In this document: positions 1 through 7,568 of the stretch, one piece after another
Layout: every line of letters starts with the position of its first letter
Numbering within the stretch: the first letter of the stretch is position 1
Source: Alphaproteobacteria bacterium
GTDB taxonomy: Bacteria > Pseudomonadota > Alphaproteobacteria > Rhizobiales > Xanthobacteraceae
Length of the DNA stretch: 8,515 bases
Direction of reading: 5' to 3'
NCBI GenBank assembly: GCA_005884855.1
Contig: VAZS01000017.1
Span: forward strand, 1-8,515
Made by a program: the position numbers and the translations under genes
Notes under the pieces: generated by a model
The model's input: the letters and a program-made list of their open reading frames with translations, nothing else
Databases searched by the model: none
What the model was told of the DNA's origin: nothing

Positions 1-796
1 CGTTCATTTCAAGGACCAGCTCGTCGACGGACTTCGAACTTTCAACCAGTTTGCTCAGCGCCTGCCGGTAGTCTTCGAGCAGTGCGGTCGCATCCTTCAG
101 GCCCTGCAGGATTTTCTCGTCACTCGAGGAAATGGCTTGCAGTGCGTTCTCCACAAATTTAAGCCGCGCCATGGCGCTGGCAGCGACGGTCTGGTCCGAA
201 TTGACGACGAAGGTATTGGCGAGCGCTGTCACGGCCTGAAACTGCTCGATCACCTTTTTCGCACCGAACTGGATCACCTGAAGCTCCGTCTCGTTCGCAT
301 TACTGGGGAGATCGTCCAGCTTGTAACGCAACATGTTGGCGCCGCGCGCAAGCTGGTTTTGCACCAATAGCGAACTCTCCCGTTTGACCTTCAAAATGTC
401 GGCAAAAATCTTGTTGAAGATCTGGAATTCGCGGCCCAGCCGCGTGACCTGCTCTAGCCGCGCCGGATTGGTGGTCCCTTTCATCGACTGGGTGATGCCG
501 TCCTTGAGACTGGTCTCTATCGCCAGCGTCGCCGTGGCGTCGACTTCTTTTCCGGTTACAACGTAATAGCGCGCGAGCATCTGGTACGAAATCAGCTCGC
601 GATCGATATTGCGTGCCAGATCGGCTTCCCAAACGCTGTTGCGGTAAGTCGCGACACCGGTGGAGACACGCTCAAATCCGAGATAGGCAAAACCCATGCT
701 GACCGTGGAGATGACCAGCACGACCGTAAATCCGAGCATTACTTTGCCGCGAAATCGCAGTGTTGGGAGCTTTATCCATGCCAACTTCAAACCCAC
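1..796 (-). CDS. Methyl-accepting chemotaxis protein, N-terminal part (runs off left edge)
   Basis: A continuous reading frame on the minus strand gives 265 residues from a GTG at 796-794 and stays open to the window edge. After a short basic cytoplasmic leader there is one clear membrane segment at about residues 18-40 (VMLGFTVVLVISTVSMGFAY), then a long charged helical stretch without cysteines (about 41-265). This is the layout of a chemoreceptor: first membrane helix plus periplasmic helical sensor domain. The sensor region, with RNIDRELISYQMLARYYVVT near residues 62-81, resembles helical-bundle sensors such as HBM or 4HB_MCP; I cannot tell which. The second membrane helix, HAMP and methyl-accepting signalling domains would lie beyond the edge, so receptor identity is inferred from the N-terminal half only. 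A sensor histidine kinase with the same sensor type is the main alternative. It is transcribed divergently from coxS. Confidence 0.82.
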   Translation of the reverse strand, partial: MGLKLAWIKLPTLRFRGKVMLGFTVVLVISTVSMGFAYLGFERVSTGVATYRNSVWEADLARNIDRELISYQMLARYYVVTGKEVDATATLAIETSLKDGITQSMKGTTNPARLEQVTRLGREFQIFNKIFADILKVKRESSLLVQNQLARGANMLRYKLDDLPSNANETELQVIQFGAKKVIEQFQAVTALANTFVVNSDQTVAASAMARLKFVENALQAISSSDEKILQGLKDATALLEDYRQALSKLVESSKSVDELVLEMN

Positions 797-802
797 CCCG
801 GA

Positions 803-808
803 CCTCCC
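803..808 (-). promoter_or_regulatory. Ribosome binding site setting a GTG start for the chemoreceptor
   Basis: The minus strand reads GGGAGG here, six bases before the GTG at 796-794. No ATG in the right frame lies between this site and the membrane helix in a position that would leave a normal basic leader, so the GTG is the preferred start. Confidence 0.6.
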
Positions 809-942
809 AGCCACTCTTCCAACCAAAGACGGATCGGGAAGCGCGAAGCTCCCGAGCCCAATGCCGAGAATTAACGCAGAATTGATAAAGGGACGTAAAT
901 TTGAGCACATCGGCGACCCAACCACAGGGCAGCGTGGTCTCG

Positions 943-977
943 GCCTCGGGCCCGATCTCAAGTCCGGGTATCGAGGC
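943..977. promoter_or_regulatory. Nested inverted repeat upstream of coxS (possible operator or leader hairpin)
   Basis: GCCTCG at 943-948 pairs with CGAGGC at 972-977. Inside it, CCCG at 951-954 pairs with CGGG at 965-968, leaving a ten-base loop. The alternative fold is the 10-base palindrome at 946-955. Either form could be a regulator site or an RNA hairpin about 175 bases before the coxS start. In GC-rich DNA such repeats arise by chance fairly often, so this is tentative. Confidence 0.28.
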
Positions 978-1137
978 AGTGGCACAAAGTTGCGCGCTTC
1001 GCTTTGTCGACGCGTGTCGCCGGCGGTCCTGCGGGAGCGGATGCTGCCGATCGGGGGCCTTGGACGATACCGCGACGAAATTCCTTGTTGCAAAGTCTCG
1101 CGGCGGTGCTTCTAATCGGAGAAACTAAAAAAGACGG

Positions 1138-1142
1138 GGAGG
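1138..1142 (+). promoter_or_regulatory. Ribosome binding site deciding the coxS GTG start
   Basis: GGAGG lies eight bases before GTG at 1151. The reading frame is open for 49 more codons upstream, but that extension has no ribosome site and no resemblance to the family. Starting at 1151 puts the first iron-sulfur cysteine at residue 40, close to its usual place in CoxS-type subunits. Confidence 0.75.
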
Positions 1143-1150
1143 TATCGAGC

Positions 1151-1636
1151 GTGTCTACAGTCAACTTGACGGTAAATGGCAAGCCGGTCTCGGCCAACGT
1201 AGAGGACCGGACCCTTCTTGTTAATCTTCTGCGCGATCATCTGAACCTGACCGGAACGCATGTTGGCTGTGACACCAGCCAGTGCGGCGCCTGTGTGGTG
1301 CATATCGATGGCCAGGCGGTCAAATCCTGCACGGTGCTGGCCGGGCAGGCTAGCGGCGCTAATGTCACCACCATCGAGGGCATCTCCAACGGAGACGAAT
1401 TGCATCCGATGCAGGCCGCGTTCCGCGACAATCACGGGCTACAGTGCGGTTATTGCACGCCGGGCATGATCATGTCGGCAATCGACATCGTCAACCGCTA
1501 CGGCGGCAAGCTTGACGAGGACACTGTCCGACACGAGCTGGAAGGCAATATCTGCCGCTGCACCGGCTACCACAATATCGTGAAATCGGTGCTCGATGCC
1601 GCTGGTCGCATGAGCGTAGCGCAGGCCGCGGAATGA
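1151..1636 (+). CDS. coxS: Form-II CO dehydrogenase-type small subunit, two [2Fe-2S] clusters
   Basis: Electron-transfer subunit of a three-subunit molybdenum hydroxylase; it passes electrons from the molybdenum site in the large subunit to FAD in the medium subunit, in the cytoplasm. The protein has 161 residues, close to the roughly 166 of characterised CoxS. The N-terminal plant-ferredoxin-like domain carries Cys40, Cys45, Cys48 and Cys60 (CDTSQCGAC, then C twelve residues on). The C-terminal four-helix domain carries Cys99 and Cys102 (QCGYCTPGM) and Cys135 and Cys137 (CRCTGY). All eight ligands for two [2Fe-2S] clusters are present. It starts at GTG with a good GGAGG site. It is first in the S-L-M order and is followed by a 106-base gap before coxL. 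The family (xanthine oxidase small subunits) is certain; the substrate of the complex is not. Confidence 0.95.
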   Translation: MSTVNLTVNGKPVSANVEDRTLLVNLLRDHLNLTGTHVGCDTSQCGACVVHIDGQAVKSCTVLAGQASGANVTTIEGISNGDELHPMQAAFRDNHGLQCGYCTPGMIMSAIDIVNRYGGKLDEDTVRHELEGNICRCTGYHNIVKSVLDAAGRMSVAQAAE

Positions 1637-1641
1637 TTCCC

Positions 1642-1655
1642 GATCCGCCGGGATC
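1642..1655 (+). other. Small stem-loop just after the coxS stop codon
   Basis: GATCC at 1642-1646 and GGATC at 1651-1655 can pair around a GCCG loop, five bases after the coxS stop. No T run follows directly; a run of six Ts at 1701-1706 is about 45 bases further on. It could slow decay of the coxS part of the message or attenuate readthrough into coxL, but five base pairs is weak evidence. Confidence 0.22.
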
Positions 1656-1742
1656 AGGACGTTGAAATTTCAAAAGTTGGCTGCAATCCGCGCTCACAGA
1701 TTTTTTCGCGCGAGGTGAAACGGCCCGACAGGGAGAAATGCG

Positions 1743-4088
1743 ATGGGTGTTGAAGGTATCGGCGCCAGCGTAGTGCGCAAGGAAGATCGTCGTTTCGTTA
1801 CAGGCAAGGGCCGCTACGTCGATGATATCAAGCTCGTGGGCATGACCCATGCCTATTTCGTCCGCAGCCCCCACGCCCATGCCAAAGTAAAGAGCATCGA
1901 CAGCTCGGCAGCCATGAAAATGCCGGGCGTGGTCGGCGTTTTGACCGGCAAAGAGATCGTCGACGACAAGATCGGCAATCTCATCTGCGGCTGGGCGATT
2001 ACGTCCAGGGACGGCACACCGATGAAGATGGGCGCATGGCCGGCGATGGCGCCGGAGACCGTTCGTTTCGTGGGACAGGCGGTCGCGGTTGTAATAGCCG
2101 AGACCAAGAACCAGGCGCACGATGCGGCTGAGGCGGTCGTCGTCAATTACGAAGAACTTCCGGCCGCCGCCGACATTCGCGCGGCAATCAAGCCGGGCGC
2201 GCCGCAGTTGCATCCGGAGGCGCCGGGCAACGTGATCTACGATTGGACCCTTGGCGACGAGGCGGCGACGGACACGGCGTTCAAGTCCGCCGCCAACGTG
2301 GTCTCGCTCGACATCACCAACAACCGGCTGGTGCCGAATGCGATGGAGCCGCGCGCGGCGATCGCCGACTATAACGATGCCGAAGAGCATTTCACGCTGT
2401 ATACGACATCGCAGAATCCGCATGTCGCGCGTCTGGTGTTGTCGGCTTTCTATAATGTCGCGCAGGAGCATAAGCTGCGGGTAGTTGCGCCTGACGTCGG
2501 CGGCGGTTTCGGTTCGAAGATCTTCATCTATCCGGAAGAGATGGTGGCGTTGTGGGCTTCCAAGAAGGTGCGGCGGCCAGTGAAGTGGACCGGCGACCGC
2601 TCCGAGGCGTTCCTGACCGACGCTCATGGCCGCGATCACCTCACCAAAGCCGAAATGGCCTTCGACGCCAGCAACAAGATCATCGGGCTGCGCGTCAAGA
2701 CCTATGCCAATCTCGGCGCCTACATGTCGCTGTTCTCCTCGTCGGTGCCGACCTATCTCTATGCGACGCTGCTGTCCGGCCAGTACAACATTCCCAACAT
2801 TTTCGCCGAGGTGATCAGCGTCTATACCAACACCGTTCCGGTTGATGCGTACCGCGGCGCAGGCCGGCCCGAAGCAAGCTTCGTCGTGGAACGGCTGATG
2901 GAGACCGCGGCGCGGCAGTTGAAGGTGGATCCGGCCGAGTTGCGGCGGAAGAATTTTATCACCGCTTTCCCGCACCAGACGCCGGTGATCATGGCTTACG
3001 ACATCGGCGATTTCGGCGCCTCGCTCGACGCCGCGTTAAAGGCGATCGATTACTCCGGCTTCCCCGCGCGCAAGGACAAAGCAAAGAAGGAAGGCAAGCT
3101 CCGCGGCATCGGCTTCTCATGTTACATCGAGGCCTGCGGCATCGCCCCTTCGAAAGCGGTCGGCAGCCTGGGCGCCGGTGTCGGTCTGTGGGAATCGGCC
3201 GAAGTCCGCGTCAATCCGGTCGGCACCATCGAAATCCTCACGGGATCGCACAGCCACGGCCAGGGGCACGAAACCACGTTCTGCCAATTGGTCGCGGAGC
3301 GCTTGGGCGTTCCGATCAGTCAGGTCCAGATCGTGCACGGCGATACCGACAAAGTGCAGTTCGGGATGGGTACCTATGGTTCGCGCTCGGCCGCCGTCGG
3401 CTTGACGGCGATCCTCAAGGCAATGGAGAAGGTCGAATCCAAGGCCAGGAAAATCGCCGCCCACCAGCTTGAGGCTTCCGAGGACGACATCGTCATCGAG
3501 AATGGCGCATTCAAAGTCACGGGCACCGACAAATCGATTGCGCTACCGATGGTGGCGCTCGCCGCCTACACCGCGCACAACCTGCCCGATGGAATGGAGC
3601 CGGGCCTCAAGGAGGGCGCGTTCTACGATCCGACGAATTTCACGTTTCCGGCGGGCGCATACATCTGCGAACTCGAAGTCGATGCCGGCACCGGAAAGAC
3701 CGGCTTTGTCAATTTTGTCGCGGCCGACGATTTCGGCCGGCTGATCAATCCGATGATCGTCGAGGGCCAAGTCCATGGCGGGCTGGCGCAGGGGATCGGA
3801 CAGGCCCTGCTGGAAGGCGCCGTATATGACGCAAGCGGCCAGCTCGTGACCGCGTCGTTCATGGACTACACCATGCCCAGGGCCGACGATCTGCCGTCGT
3901 TCAAGCTGAACCACACCACGACGCTGTGTCCGGGCAACCCGCTCGGCGTCAAGGGTTGCGGCGAAGCCGGTGCCATCGGCGCATCAGCCGCCGTGATCAA
4001 CGCCATCACGGATGCGATCGGCAACAACAAGCTCGAAATGCCAGCGACACCCGACCGGGTGTGGCACGCCATTCATGGCAACGCCTAG
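1743..4088 (+). CDS. coxL: Form-II CO dehydrogenase-type large subunit, molybdopterin-binding
   Basis: Catalytic subunit of a molybdenum hydroxylase of the xanthine oxidase family, holding the molybdopterin cytosine dinucleotide cofactor. It has 781 residues; form-I CoxL has about 809. The N-terminal hammerhead domain (about residues 15-130, with GKGRYVDDI) precedes the two cofactor-binding domains. Visible cofactor or active-site motifs are GGGFGSK at 253-259, the active-site loop AYRGAGR at 369-375, GQGH at 506-509, TYGSRS at 544-549, and GCGEAG near the C terminus with the expected catalytic base Glu741. AYRGAGR is the form-II signature. Form I has AYRCSFR, whose cysteine binds copper in the Mo-Cu centre; here that place is Gly372. 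True CO dehydrogenase activity is therefore uncertain, and hydroxylation of an organic substrate is at least as likely. The ATG at 1743 follows GGGAGA by six bases. It is followed by coxM after 71 bases. Confidence 0.94.
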   Translation: MGVEGIGASVVRKEDRRFVTGKGRYVDDIKLVGMTHAYFVRSPHAHAKVKSIDSSAAMKMPGVVGVLTGKEIVDDKIGNLICGWAITSRDGTPMKMGAWPAMAPETVRFVGQAVAVVIAETKNQAHDAAEAVVVNYEELPAAADIRAAIKPGAPQLHPEAPGNVIYDWTLGDEAATDTAFKSAANVVSLDITNNRLVPNAMEPRAAIADYNDAEEHFTLYTTSQNPHVARLVLSAFYNVAQEHKLRVVAPDVGGGFGSKIFIYPEEMVALWASKKVRRPVKWTGDRSEAFLTDAHGRDHLTKAEMAFDASNKIIGLRVKTYANLGAYMSLFSSSVPTYLYATLLSGQYNIPNIFAEVISVYTNTVPVDAYRGAGRPEASFVVERLMETAARQLKVDPAELRRKNFITAFPHQTPVIMAYDIGDFGASLDAALKAIDYSGFPARKDKAKKEGKLRGIGFSCYIEACGIAPSKAVGSLGAGVGLWESAEVRVNPVGTIEILTGSHSHGQGHETTFCQLVAERLGVPISQVQIVHGDTDKVQFGMGTYGSRSAAVGLTAILKAMEKVESKARKIAAHQLEASEDDIVIENGAFKVTGTDKSIALPMVALAAYTAHNLPDGMEPGLKEGAFYDPTNFTFPAGAYICELEVDAGTGKTGFVNFVAADDFGRLINPMIVEGQVHGGLAQGIGQALLEGAVYDASGQLVTASFMDYTMPRADDLPSFKLNHTTTLCPGNPLGVKGCGEAGAIGASAAVINAITDAIGNNKLEMPATPDRVWHAIHGNA

Positions 4089-4159
4089 GGGTGTCTTGAA
4101 CCGGGCCGAAGCCAGCTCGCGTGAGAAGCACAACCCGAATAGAATGAGGGAAACCTGTC

Positions 4160-4960
4160 ATGTACCAGACGACCTATCATTGTCCGTCCAGCGTCGAGGA
4201 AGCCGCCGCGCTATTCGGCAAGGGCTCCGACTCCAAATATCTCGCTGGCGGTCACACCTTGATACCCGTGATGAAGCAGCGGCTGGCCGCGCCATCCGAC
4301 GTGATCGATCTTGGCAAGATCAAGGAGCTGGTCGGGATCGAGGTCTCCGCCGATGCGCTGATCATCAAGGCCGCCACCACTTATTTCGATATCCTGCGAA
4401 GCGCGGAAGCAAAGAAAGCGATCCCGGCCATCGTTCATCTGGCTTCCGTGCTCGGCGACCCTCAGGTGCGCTATCGCGGCACCATTGGCGGTTCGATCGC
4501 GAACAACGATCCAGCAGCTGATTTCCCGGCCGCCGTGCTGGCGCTCGGCGCAACCGTAAAAACCAACAAGCGTTCGATATCGGCGGACGATTTCTTCAAG
4601 GGCCTGTTCGCCACAGCGCTTGACGACGGCGAGATCATCACCGCGATCTCATTTCCGAATCCTGCCAAGGCGGGCTATTCGAAAATGCGCCATCCGGCGT
4701 CACGGTTCGCGCTCACCGGCGTGTTCGTGGTCAAGACCAAATCGGGCGACGTTCGCGTCGCCGCCACCGGTGCATCACAGGACGGTGTGATGCGGGTGCC
4801 AGCGGTCGAGGCGGCATTGAAGGCGAACTGGGCGCCGGGAGCGCTGGAGAACGTCACAATTTCCGCCGAGGGCCTGCTGAGCGATATCCACGGATCGTCA
4901 TCCTATCGCGCCAACCTGGTCAAGGTGATGGCGCAACGCGCGGTCACCGCGGCCGGCTGA
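4160..4960 (+). CDS. coxM: Form-II CO dehydrogenase-type medium subunit, FAD-binding
   Basis: Flavoprotein subunit that takes electrons from the CoxS iron-sulfur clusters and hands them to an external acceptor such as quinone or oxygen. It has 266 residues, slightly shorter than the roughly 288 of characterised CoxM. The two FAD-binding signatures are present and correctly spaced: AGGHTL at 29-34 and TIGGSIANNDPAAD at 108-121. The C-terminal domain from about residue 165 matches the CO dehydrogenase flavoprotein C-terminal fold in length and in the KMRHPASRFALTGV segment. GAGGG lies nine bases before the ATG. Third in the S-L-M order, which is typical of form II; form I is M-S-L. A 137-base gap separates it from the flavin oxidoreductase gene. 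Confidence 0.94.
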   Translation: MYQTTYHCPSSVEEAAALFGKGSDSKYLAGGHTLIPVMKQRLAAPSDVIDLGKIKELVGIEVSADALIIKAATTYFDILRSAEAKKAIPAIVHLASVLGDPQVRYRGTIGGSIANNDPAADFPAAVLALGATVKTNKRSISADDFFKGLFATALDDGEIITAISFPNPAKAGYSKMRHPASRFALTGVFVVKTKSGDVRVAATGASQDGVMRVPAVEAALKANWAPGALENVTISAEGLLSDIHGSSSYRANLVKVMAQRAVTAAG

Positions 4961-4990
4961 TCGTAAGCTCACCCCGGCCAAGCAGCAGGC

Positions 4991-5020
4991 AACGACGCGC
5001 GCGGCGCATTTTGCGTTGTT
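4991..5020 (+). other. Possible stem-loop between coxM and the flavin oxidoreductase gene
   Basis: AACGACGC at 4991-4998 and GCGTTGTT at 5013-5020 can form eight RNA base pairs, one of them G-U, around a 14-base loop. It starts 30 bases after the coxM stop. No T run follows, so it does not look like an intrinsic terminator; a processing or stability element inside one message is possible. Confidence 0.27.
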
Positions 5021-5087
5021 CGGTTCAAAAAGGCGCTTGCCACCCTCCCCGCCAAGCCCGACAATTTCGCCAACAAAGAACCACGCC

Positions 5088-5093
5088 GGGAGG
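5088..5093 (+). promoter_or_regulatory. Ribosome binding site deciding the flavin oxidoreductase start
   Basis: GGGAGG lies four bases before ATG at 5098. The frame is open for 29 more codons, but those lack a ribosome site, while the protein from 5098 begins [10 protein letters not shown], the usual first beta strand of the luciferase-like barrel. Confidence 0.65.
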
Positions 5094-5097
5094 CCCA

Positions 5098-6414
5098 ATG
5101 AAATTCGGGATTTTCTACGAACATCAGCTTCCGCGGCCGTGGAACGAGGGCGACGAGTTCAGGCTTTTTCAAGAGGCGCTCGATCAAGTCGAGCTCGCCG
5201 ACAAGCTCGGCATCGATTACGCATGGGAAGTCGAACATCATTTTCTCGAAGAATATTCGCACTCCTCAGCACCTGAAATATTCCTTGCGGCATGTTCGCA
5301 GCGCACCAAGAAAATCCGCCTCGGCCACGGCATCTGCCTGATGCCGCCGAAATATAACCATCCGGCGCGGGTCGCGGAGCGGATTGCTACGCTCGATCTC
5401 GTCTCCAATGGCCGTGTCGAATTTGGTACTGGCGAGAGCGCCTCGTTGATGGAGCTTGGCGGATTCAATGTCGGCCTCGATCCGGTTGAGAAACGGCGGA
5501 TGTGGAAAGAGGGGGTCGAACAATGCACCAATATGATGGTGATGAACCCGTATCCCGGCTTCAAGGGCGAGTTCTTCGAGATGCCATGTCGAAATGTGGT
5601 GCCGAAACCACTGCAGAAACCGCATCCGCCGCTCTGGGTCGCCTGCTCCAACCGCGAGACCATCAAGATGGCGGCGCGTTGCGGCATTGGCGCGCTGACT
5701 TTCGCCTTTGTCGACCCACGCGAGGCCCGGCAATGGGTCGATGACTACTATCGTATCTTCAAAGAGGAATGCGTGCCTATCGGGCATGCGGTCAATCCCA
5801 ATGTCGCGATGGTGACGGGATTCTCCTTGCACTCAGATGAGATGGAATCGCGCCGCCGCGGCGAAGATGGCCTGCGCTTTTTCCGTTACGGCCTGGCGCA
5901 CCACTATGTTTTTGGCGAGCACAAGCCCGGCCGCACCGATATTTGGGCCAATTTCGAAAAGGCGCGGCACGCCTTGCCAGCGGCCGGCGCCGATCATGGC
6001 ATCGGCACGCCGGACCAGTTGCGAACCCATCTTCGGCACTTCGAACAATCGGGCGTCGACCAGACCGTGTTTATTCAACAGGGCGGCCGCAATCGGCACA
6101 AGCACATCTGCGAAGCGCTGGAGCTGTTCGCTCGCGAGGTCATGCCCGAGTTCCGGGCGCGCGAAATCGAGCGAGAGAAGAAGAAGCAGCAAGAACTCGC
6201 GCCTTACATCGAAAAGGCGATGGCGCGCAAACAGGCCATGAAGCCAATGCGCGACGAGGACATTCCGGTGTATGTCGCGCTTGGACGCAAGATCGCTGAA
6301 CAAGGCACCGGAACCGAACGCCAGAAACAGAACGCCAGGCTTTGGGCCGAGGCTGCAAAAGTGACGCTGAGCGATCCACTGCGGCACGATCCCAAGGCAG
6401 GCGTAGAGCAATAA
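5098..6414 (+). CDS. Luciferase-like (LLM class) flavin-dependent oxidoreductase
   Basis: Predicted cytoplasmic oxidoreductase of the bacterial luciferase family (PF00296 type), which uses reduced FMN and usually oxygen to oxygenate, cleave or desulfurise organic substrates. The protein has 438 residues. Beta strand one is [10 protein letters not shown], and EHHF at 46-49 matches the motif near the active site of LuxA-like proteins. Other barrel elements follow: [20 protein letters not shown] at about 72-91, NGRVEFGTG at 104-112, PPLWVACS at 177-184 and GIGTPDQL at 301-308. The barrel ends near EVMPEF (347-352). An unusual tail of about 86 residues follows, rich in Lys, Glu, Arg and Gln and probably helical. 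The gene lies co-directionally between coxM and the racemase gene, 23 bases before the latter's proposed ATG, so these two are probably co-transcribed. The family cannot be narrowed to a substrate; a reduced-flavin partner gene is not in view. Confidence 0.9.
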   Translation: MKFGIFYEHQLPRPWNEGDEFRLFQEALDQVELADKLGIDYAWEVEHHFLEEYSHSSAPEIFLAACSQRTKKIRLGHGICLMPPKYNHPARVAERIATLDLVSNGRVEFGTGESASLMELGGFNVGLDPVEKRRMWKEGVEQCTNMMVMNPYPGFKGEFFEMPCRNVVPKPLQKPHPPLWVACSNRETIKMAARCGIGALTFAFVDPREARQWVDDYYRIFKEECVPIGHAVNPNVAMVTGFSLHSDEMESRRRGEDGLRFFRYGLAHHYVFGEHKPGRTDIWANFEKARHALPAAGADHGIGTPDQLRTHLRHFEQSGVDQTVFIQQGGRNRHKHICEALELFAREVMPEFRAREIEREKKKQQELAPYIEKAMARKQAMKPMRDEDIPVYVALGRKIAEQGTGTERQKQNARLWAEAAKVTLSDPLRHDPKAGVEQ

Positions 6415-6437
6415 CAACGGTTGACGTGAGCGACACG

Positions 6438-7550
6438 ATGGCCTCTTCCGAAAGCCGAGATTCCACCCAGCACGCCAGCGGTCCGCTGGCCGGCGTTCGC
6501 ATCGTCGAATTCGCCGGCATCGGACCTGGGCCGTTCGCCTGCATGCTGCTGGCGGATATGGGCGCGGAACTGGTGACGCTCGATCGTATCGGCGCCAGGA
6601 AAAATCTCAAGTCGGTAGCAGGGCGCGGACGCAAGGTCGTCGAGCTCGATTTGAAGGACAAGGCTTCCGTCGCCAGCGCGCTCGAGCTCCTCGGCCATGC
6701 CGATGCGCTGATCGAAGGCTTCCGTCCAGGGGTGATGGAGAGACTGGGGCTGAGCCCGGAGGTGGTGCAGGCGCGCAACCCGCGTCTGGTCTACGGCCGG
6801 ATGACCGGATGGGGTCAGGAAGGTCCGCTGGCGCAGGCCGCCGGCCACGACATCAACTATATCTCGGTAACCGGCGCGCTGGCCGCGATCGGTCCCAGGG
6901 AAAAGCCGGTGCCGCCGCTCAATCTGGTCGGGGATTTCGGCGGCGGTGCGCTTTATCTTGTCGTCGGCGTGCTCGCCGCTCTTCTGGAAGCGAAGCAATC
7001 CGGGAAGGGTCAGGTGGTTGATGCCGCGATGTGCGATGGCGCGGCGTCGCTGATGTCGATGTTCTTCGACATGACGGCGATGGGCCGCTGGACCGAAGGG
7101 CGCGACAGCAATTTCCTGGATGGCGGCGCGCATTTCTACGGCGTCTATGAATGCGCCTGTGGCAATTTCATTTCGATCGGCTCGATCGAACCACAGTTCT
7201 ATAAGCTGTTGCGCGAGCTTGCCGGGCTAACAGAACCGGAGTTCGATGCCCAGATGGATCGTAAGGCGTGGCCGGCTCTCAAACAAAACTTGGTAAAGGT
7301 TTTCAAGACCAAGACGCGCGAGCAGTGGTGCAAGATCATGGAAGGCACCGACGTCTGCTTTGCGCCCGTTCTGACTATGGCCGAGGCACCGCAACATCCG
7401 CACATGGTGGCGCGGAATGTTTTTGTCAGCCGGCACGGCGTCACCCAGCCCGCGCCTGCGCCGCGCTTTTCGCGAACGCGATCGGCGATCCGCGAGTCCG
7501 CCAGCGCGGACATCGCTGAATTGACGGCGGCTTGGAAGGCGCGGTCGTAA
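6438..7550 (+). CDS. mcr: Alpha-methylacyl-CoA racemase (CaiB/BaiF family III)
   Basis: Predicted to interconvert R- and S-2-methylacyl-CoA thioesters so that branched acids can enter beta-oxidation. It has 370 residues from ATG 6438. The N-terminal Rossmann part begins [20 protein letters not shown] (15-34). Racemase catalytic residues known from Mycobacterium MCR are matched by eye: His137 in AGHDINYIS, Asp166 in [10 protein letters not shown] and Glu251 in SIEPQFY. Long stretches such as [12 protein letters not shown] and [11 protein letters not shown] also follow MCR closely, and PAPRFSRT is near the C terminus. This pattern favours racemase over a generic CoA-transferase, the usual automatic label. 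The start is uncertain: GTG at 6426 is also possible, both have weak ribosome sites, and the frame is open upstream into the flavin oxidoreductase gene. Sitting directly behind that gene suggests coupled expression and a branched-chain acyl-CoA intermediate. Confidence 0.88.
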   Translation: MASSESRDSTQHASGPLAGVRIVEFAGIGPGPFACMLLADMGAELVTLDRIGARKNLKSVAGRGRKVVELDLKDKASVASALELLGHADALIEGFRPGVMERLGLSPEVVQARNPRLVYGRMTGWGQEGPLAQAAGHDINYISVTGALAAIGPREKPVPPLNLVGDFGGGALYLVVGVLAALLEAKQSGKGQVVDAAMCDGAASLMSMFFDMTAMGRWTEGRDSNFLDGGAHFYGVYECACGNFISIGSIEPQFYKLLRELAGLTEPEFDAQMDRKAWPALKQNLVKVFKTKTREQWCKIMEGTDVCFAPVLTMAEAPQHPHMVARNVFVSRHGVTQPAPAPRFSRTRSAIRESASADIAELTAAWKARS

Positions 7551-7568
7551 CGCTCCACTTATCCCCTT

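Larger units (their letters stand above)
797..1150. promoter_or_regulatory. Divergent control region between chemoreceptor and coxS
   Basis: About 350 bases without a convincing gene. The open frames crossing it have no recognisable protein features. An AT-richer patch at roughly 868-905 stands out from the GC-rich surroundings and is the best place for promoters facing either way, but I cannot fix a clear -35/-10 pair for either gene. A 10-base perfect palindrome (TCGGGCCCGA, 946-955) sits inside a larger inverted repeat (943-977). A short hairpin is possible at 836-853, where GGGA + GC pairs with GC + TCCC around one unpaired A; it would fall in the leader of the chemoreceptor message. The length suggests that coxS has a long untranslated leader or that a regulator binds here. 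Confidence 0.4.

Noticed and set aside
300..632. A 110-residue minus-strand frame within the chemoreceptor
   Set aside because: It is out of frame with the chemoreceptor reading that yields a membrane helix and sensor domain; Arg/His-rich shadow.
980..993. Sigma-54-like promoter TGGCAC-AAAG-TTGC upstream of coxS
   Set aside because: The GG and GC elements are nine bases apart instead of the required ten; sigma-54 tolerates spacing changes poorly. Worth remembering only if a start site is mapped about 12-15 bases downstream.
1004..1150. An extended N terminus of 49 residues for CoxS
   Set aside because: No ribosome site before the upstream start and no family similarity; the GTG at 1151 has a strong GGAGG and gives the normal length.
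1491..2975. A 494-residue open frame on the minus strand opposite coxS and coxL
   Set aside because: Rich in Arg, His and Gly with no recognisable domain; it mirrors the codon bias of the real genes on the plus strand. A shadow frame of GC-rich coding DNA.
6342..6437. An extended start for the racemase gene overlapping the flavin oxidoreductase gene
   Set aside because: The extra residues (Arg/Ser-rich) do not resemble the family, whose homology begins around GPLAGVR; the ATG at 6438 or GTG at 6426 is sufficient.
6204..7133. A 309-residue open frame on the minus strand opposite the flavin oxidoreductase and racemase genes
   Set aside because: Low-complexity Arg/His-rich translation, no family features, overlaps two well-supported genes completely.
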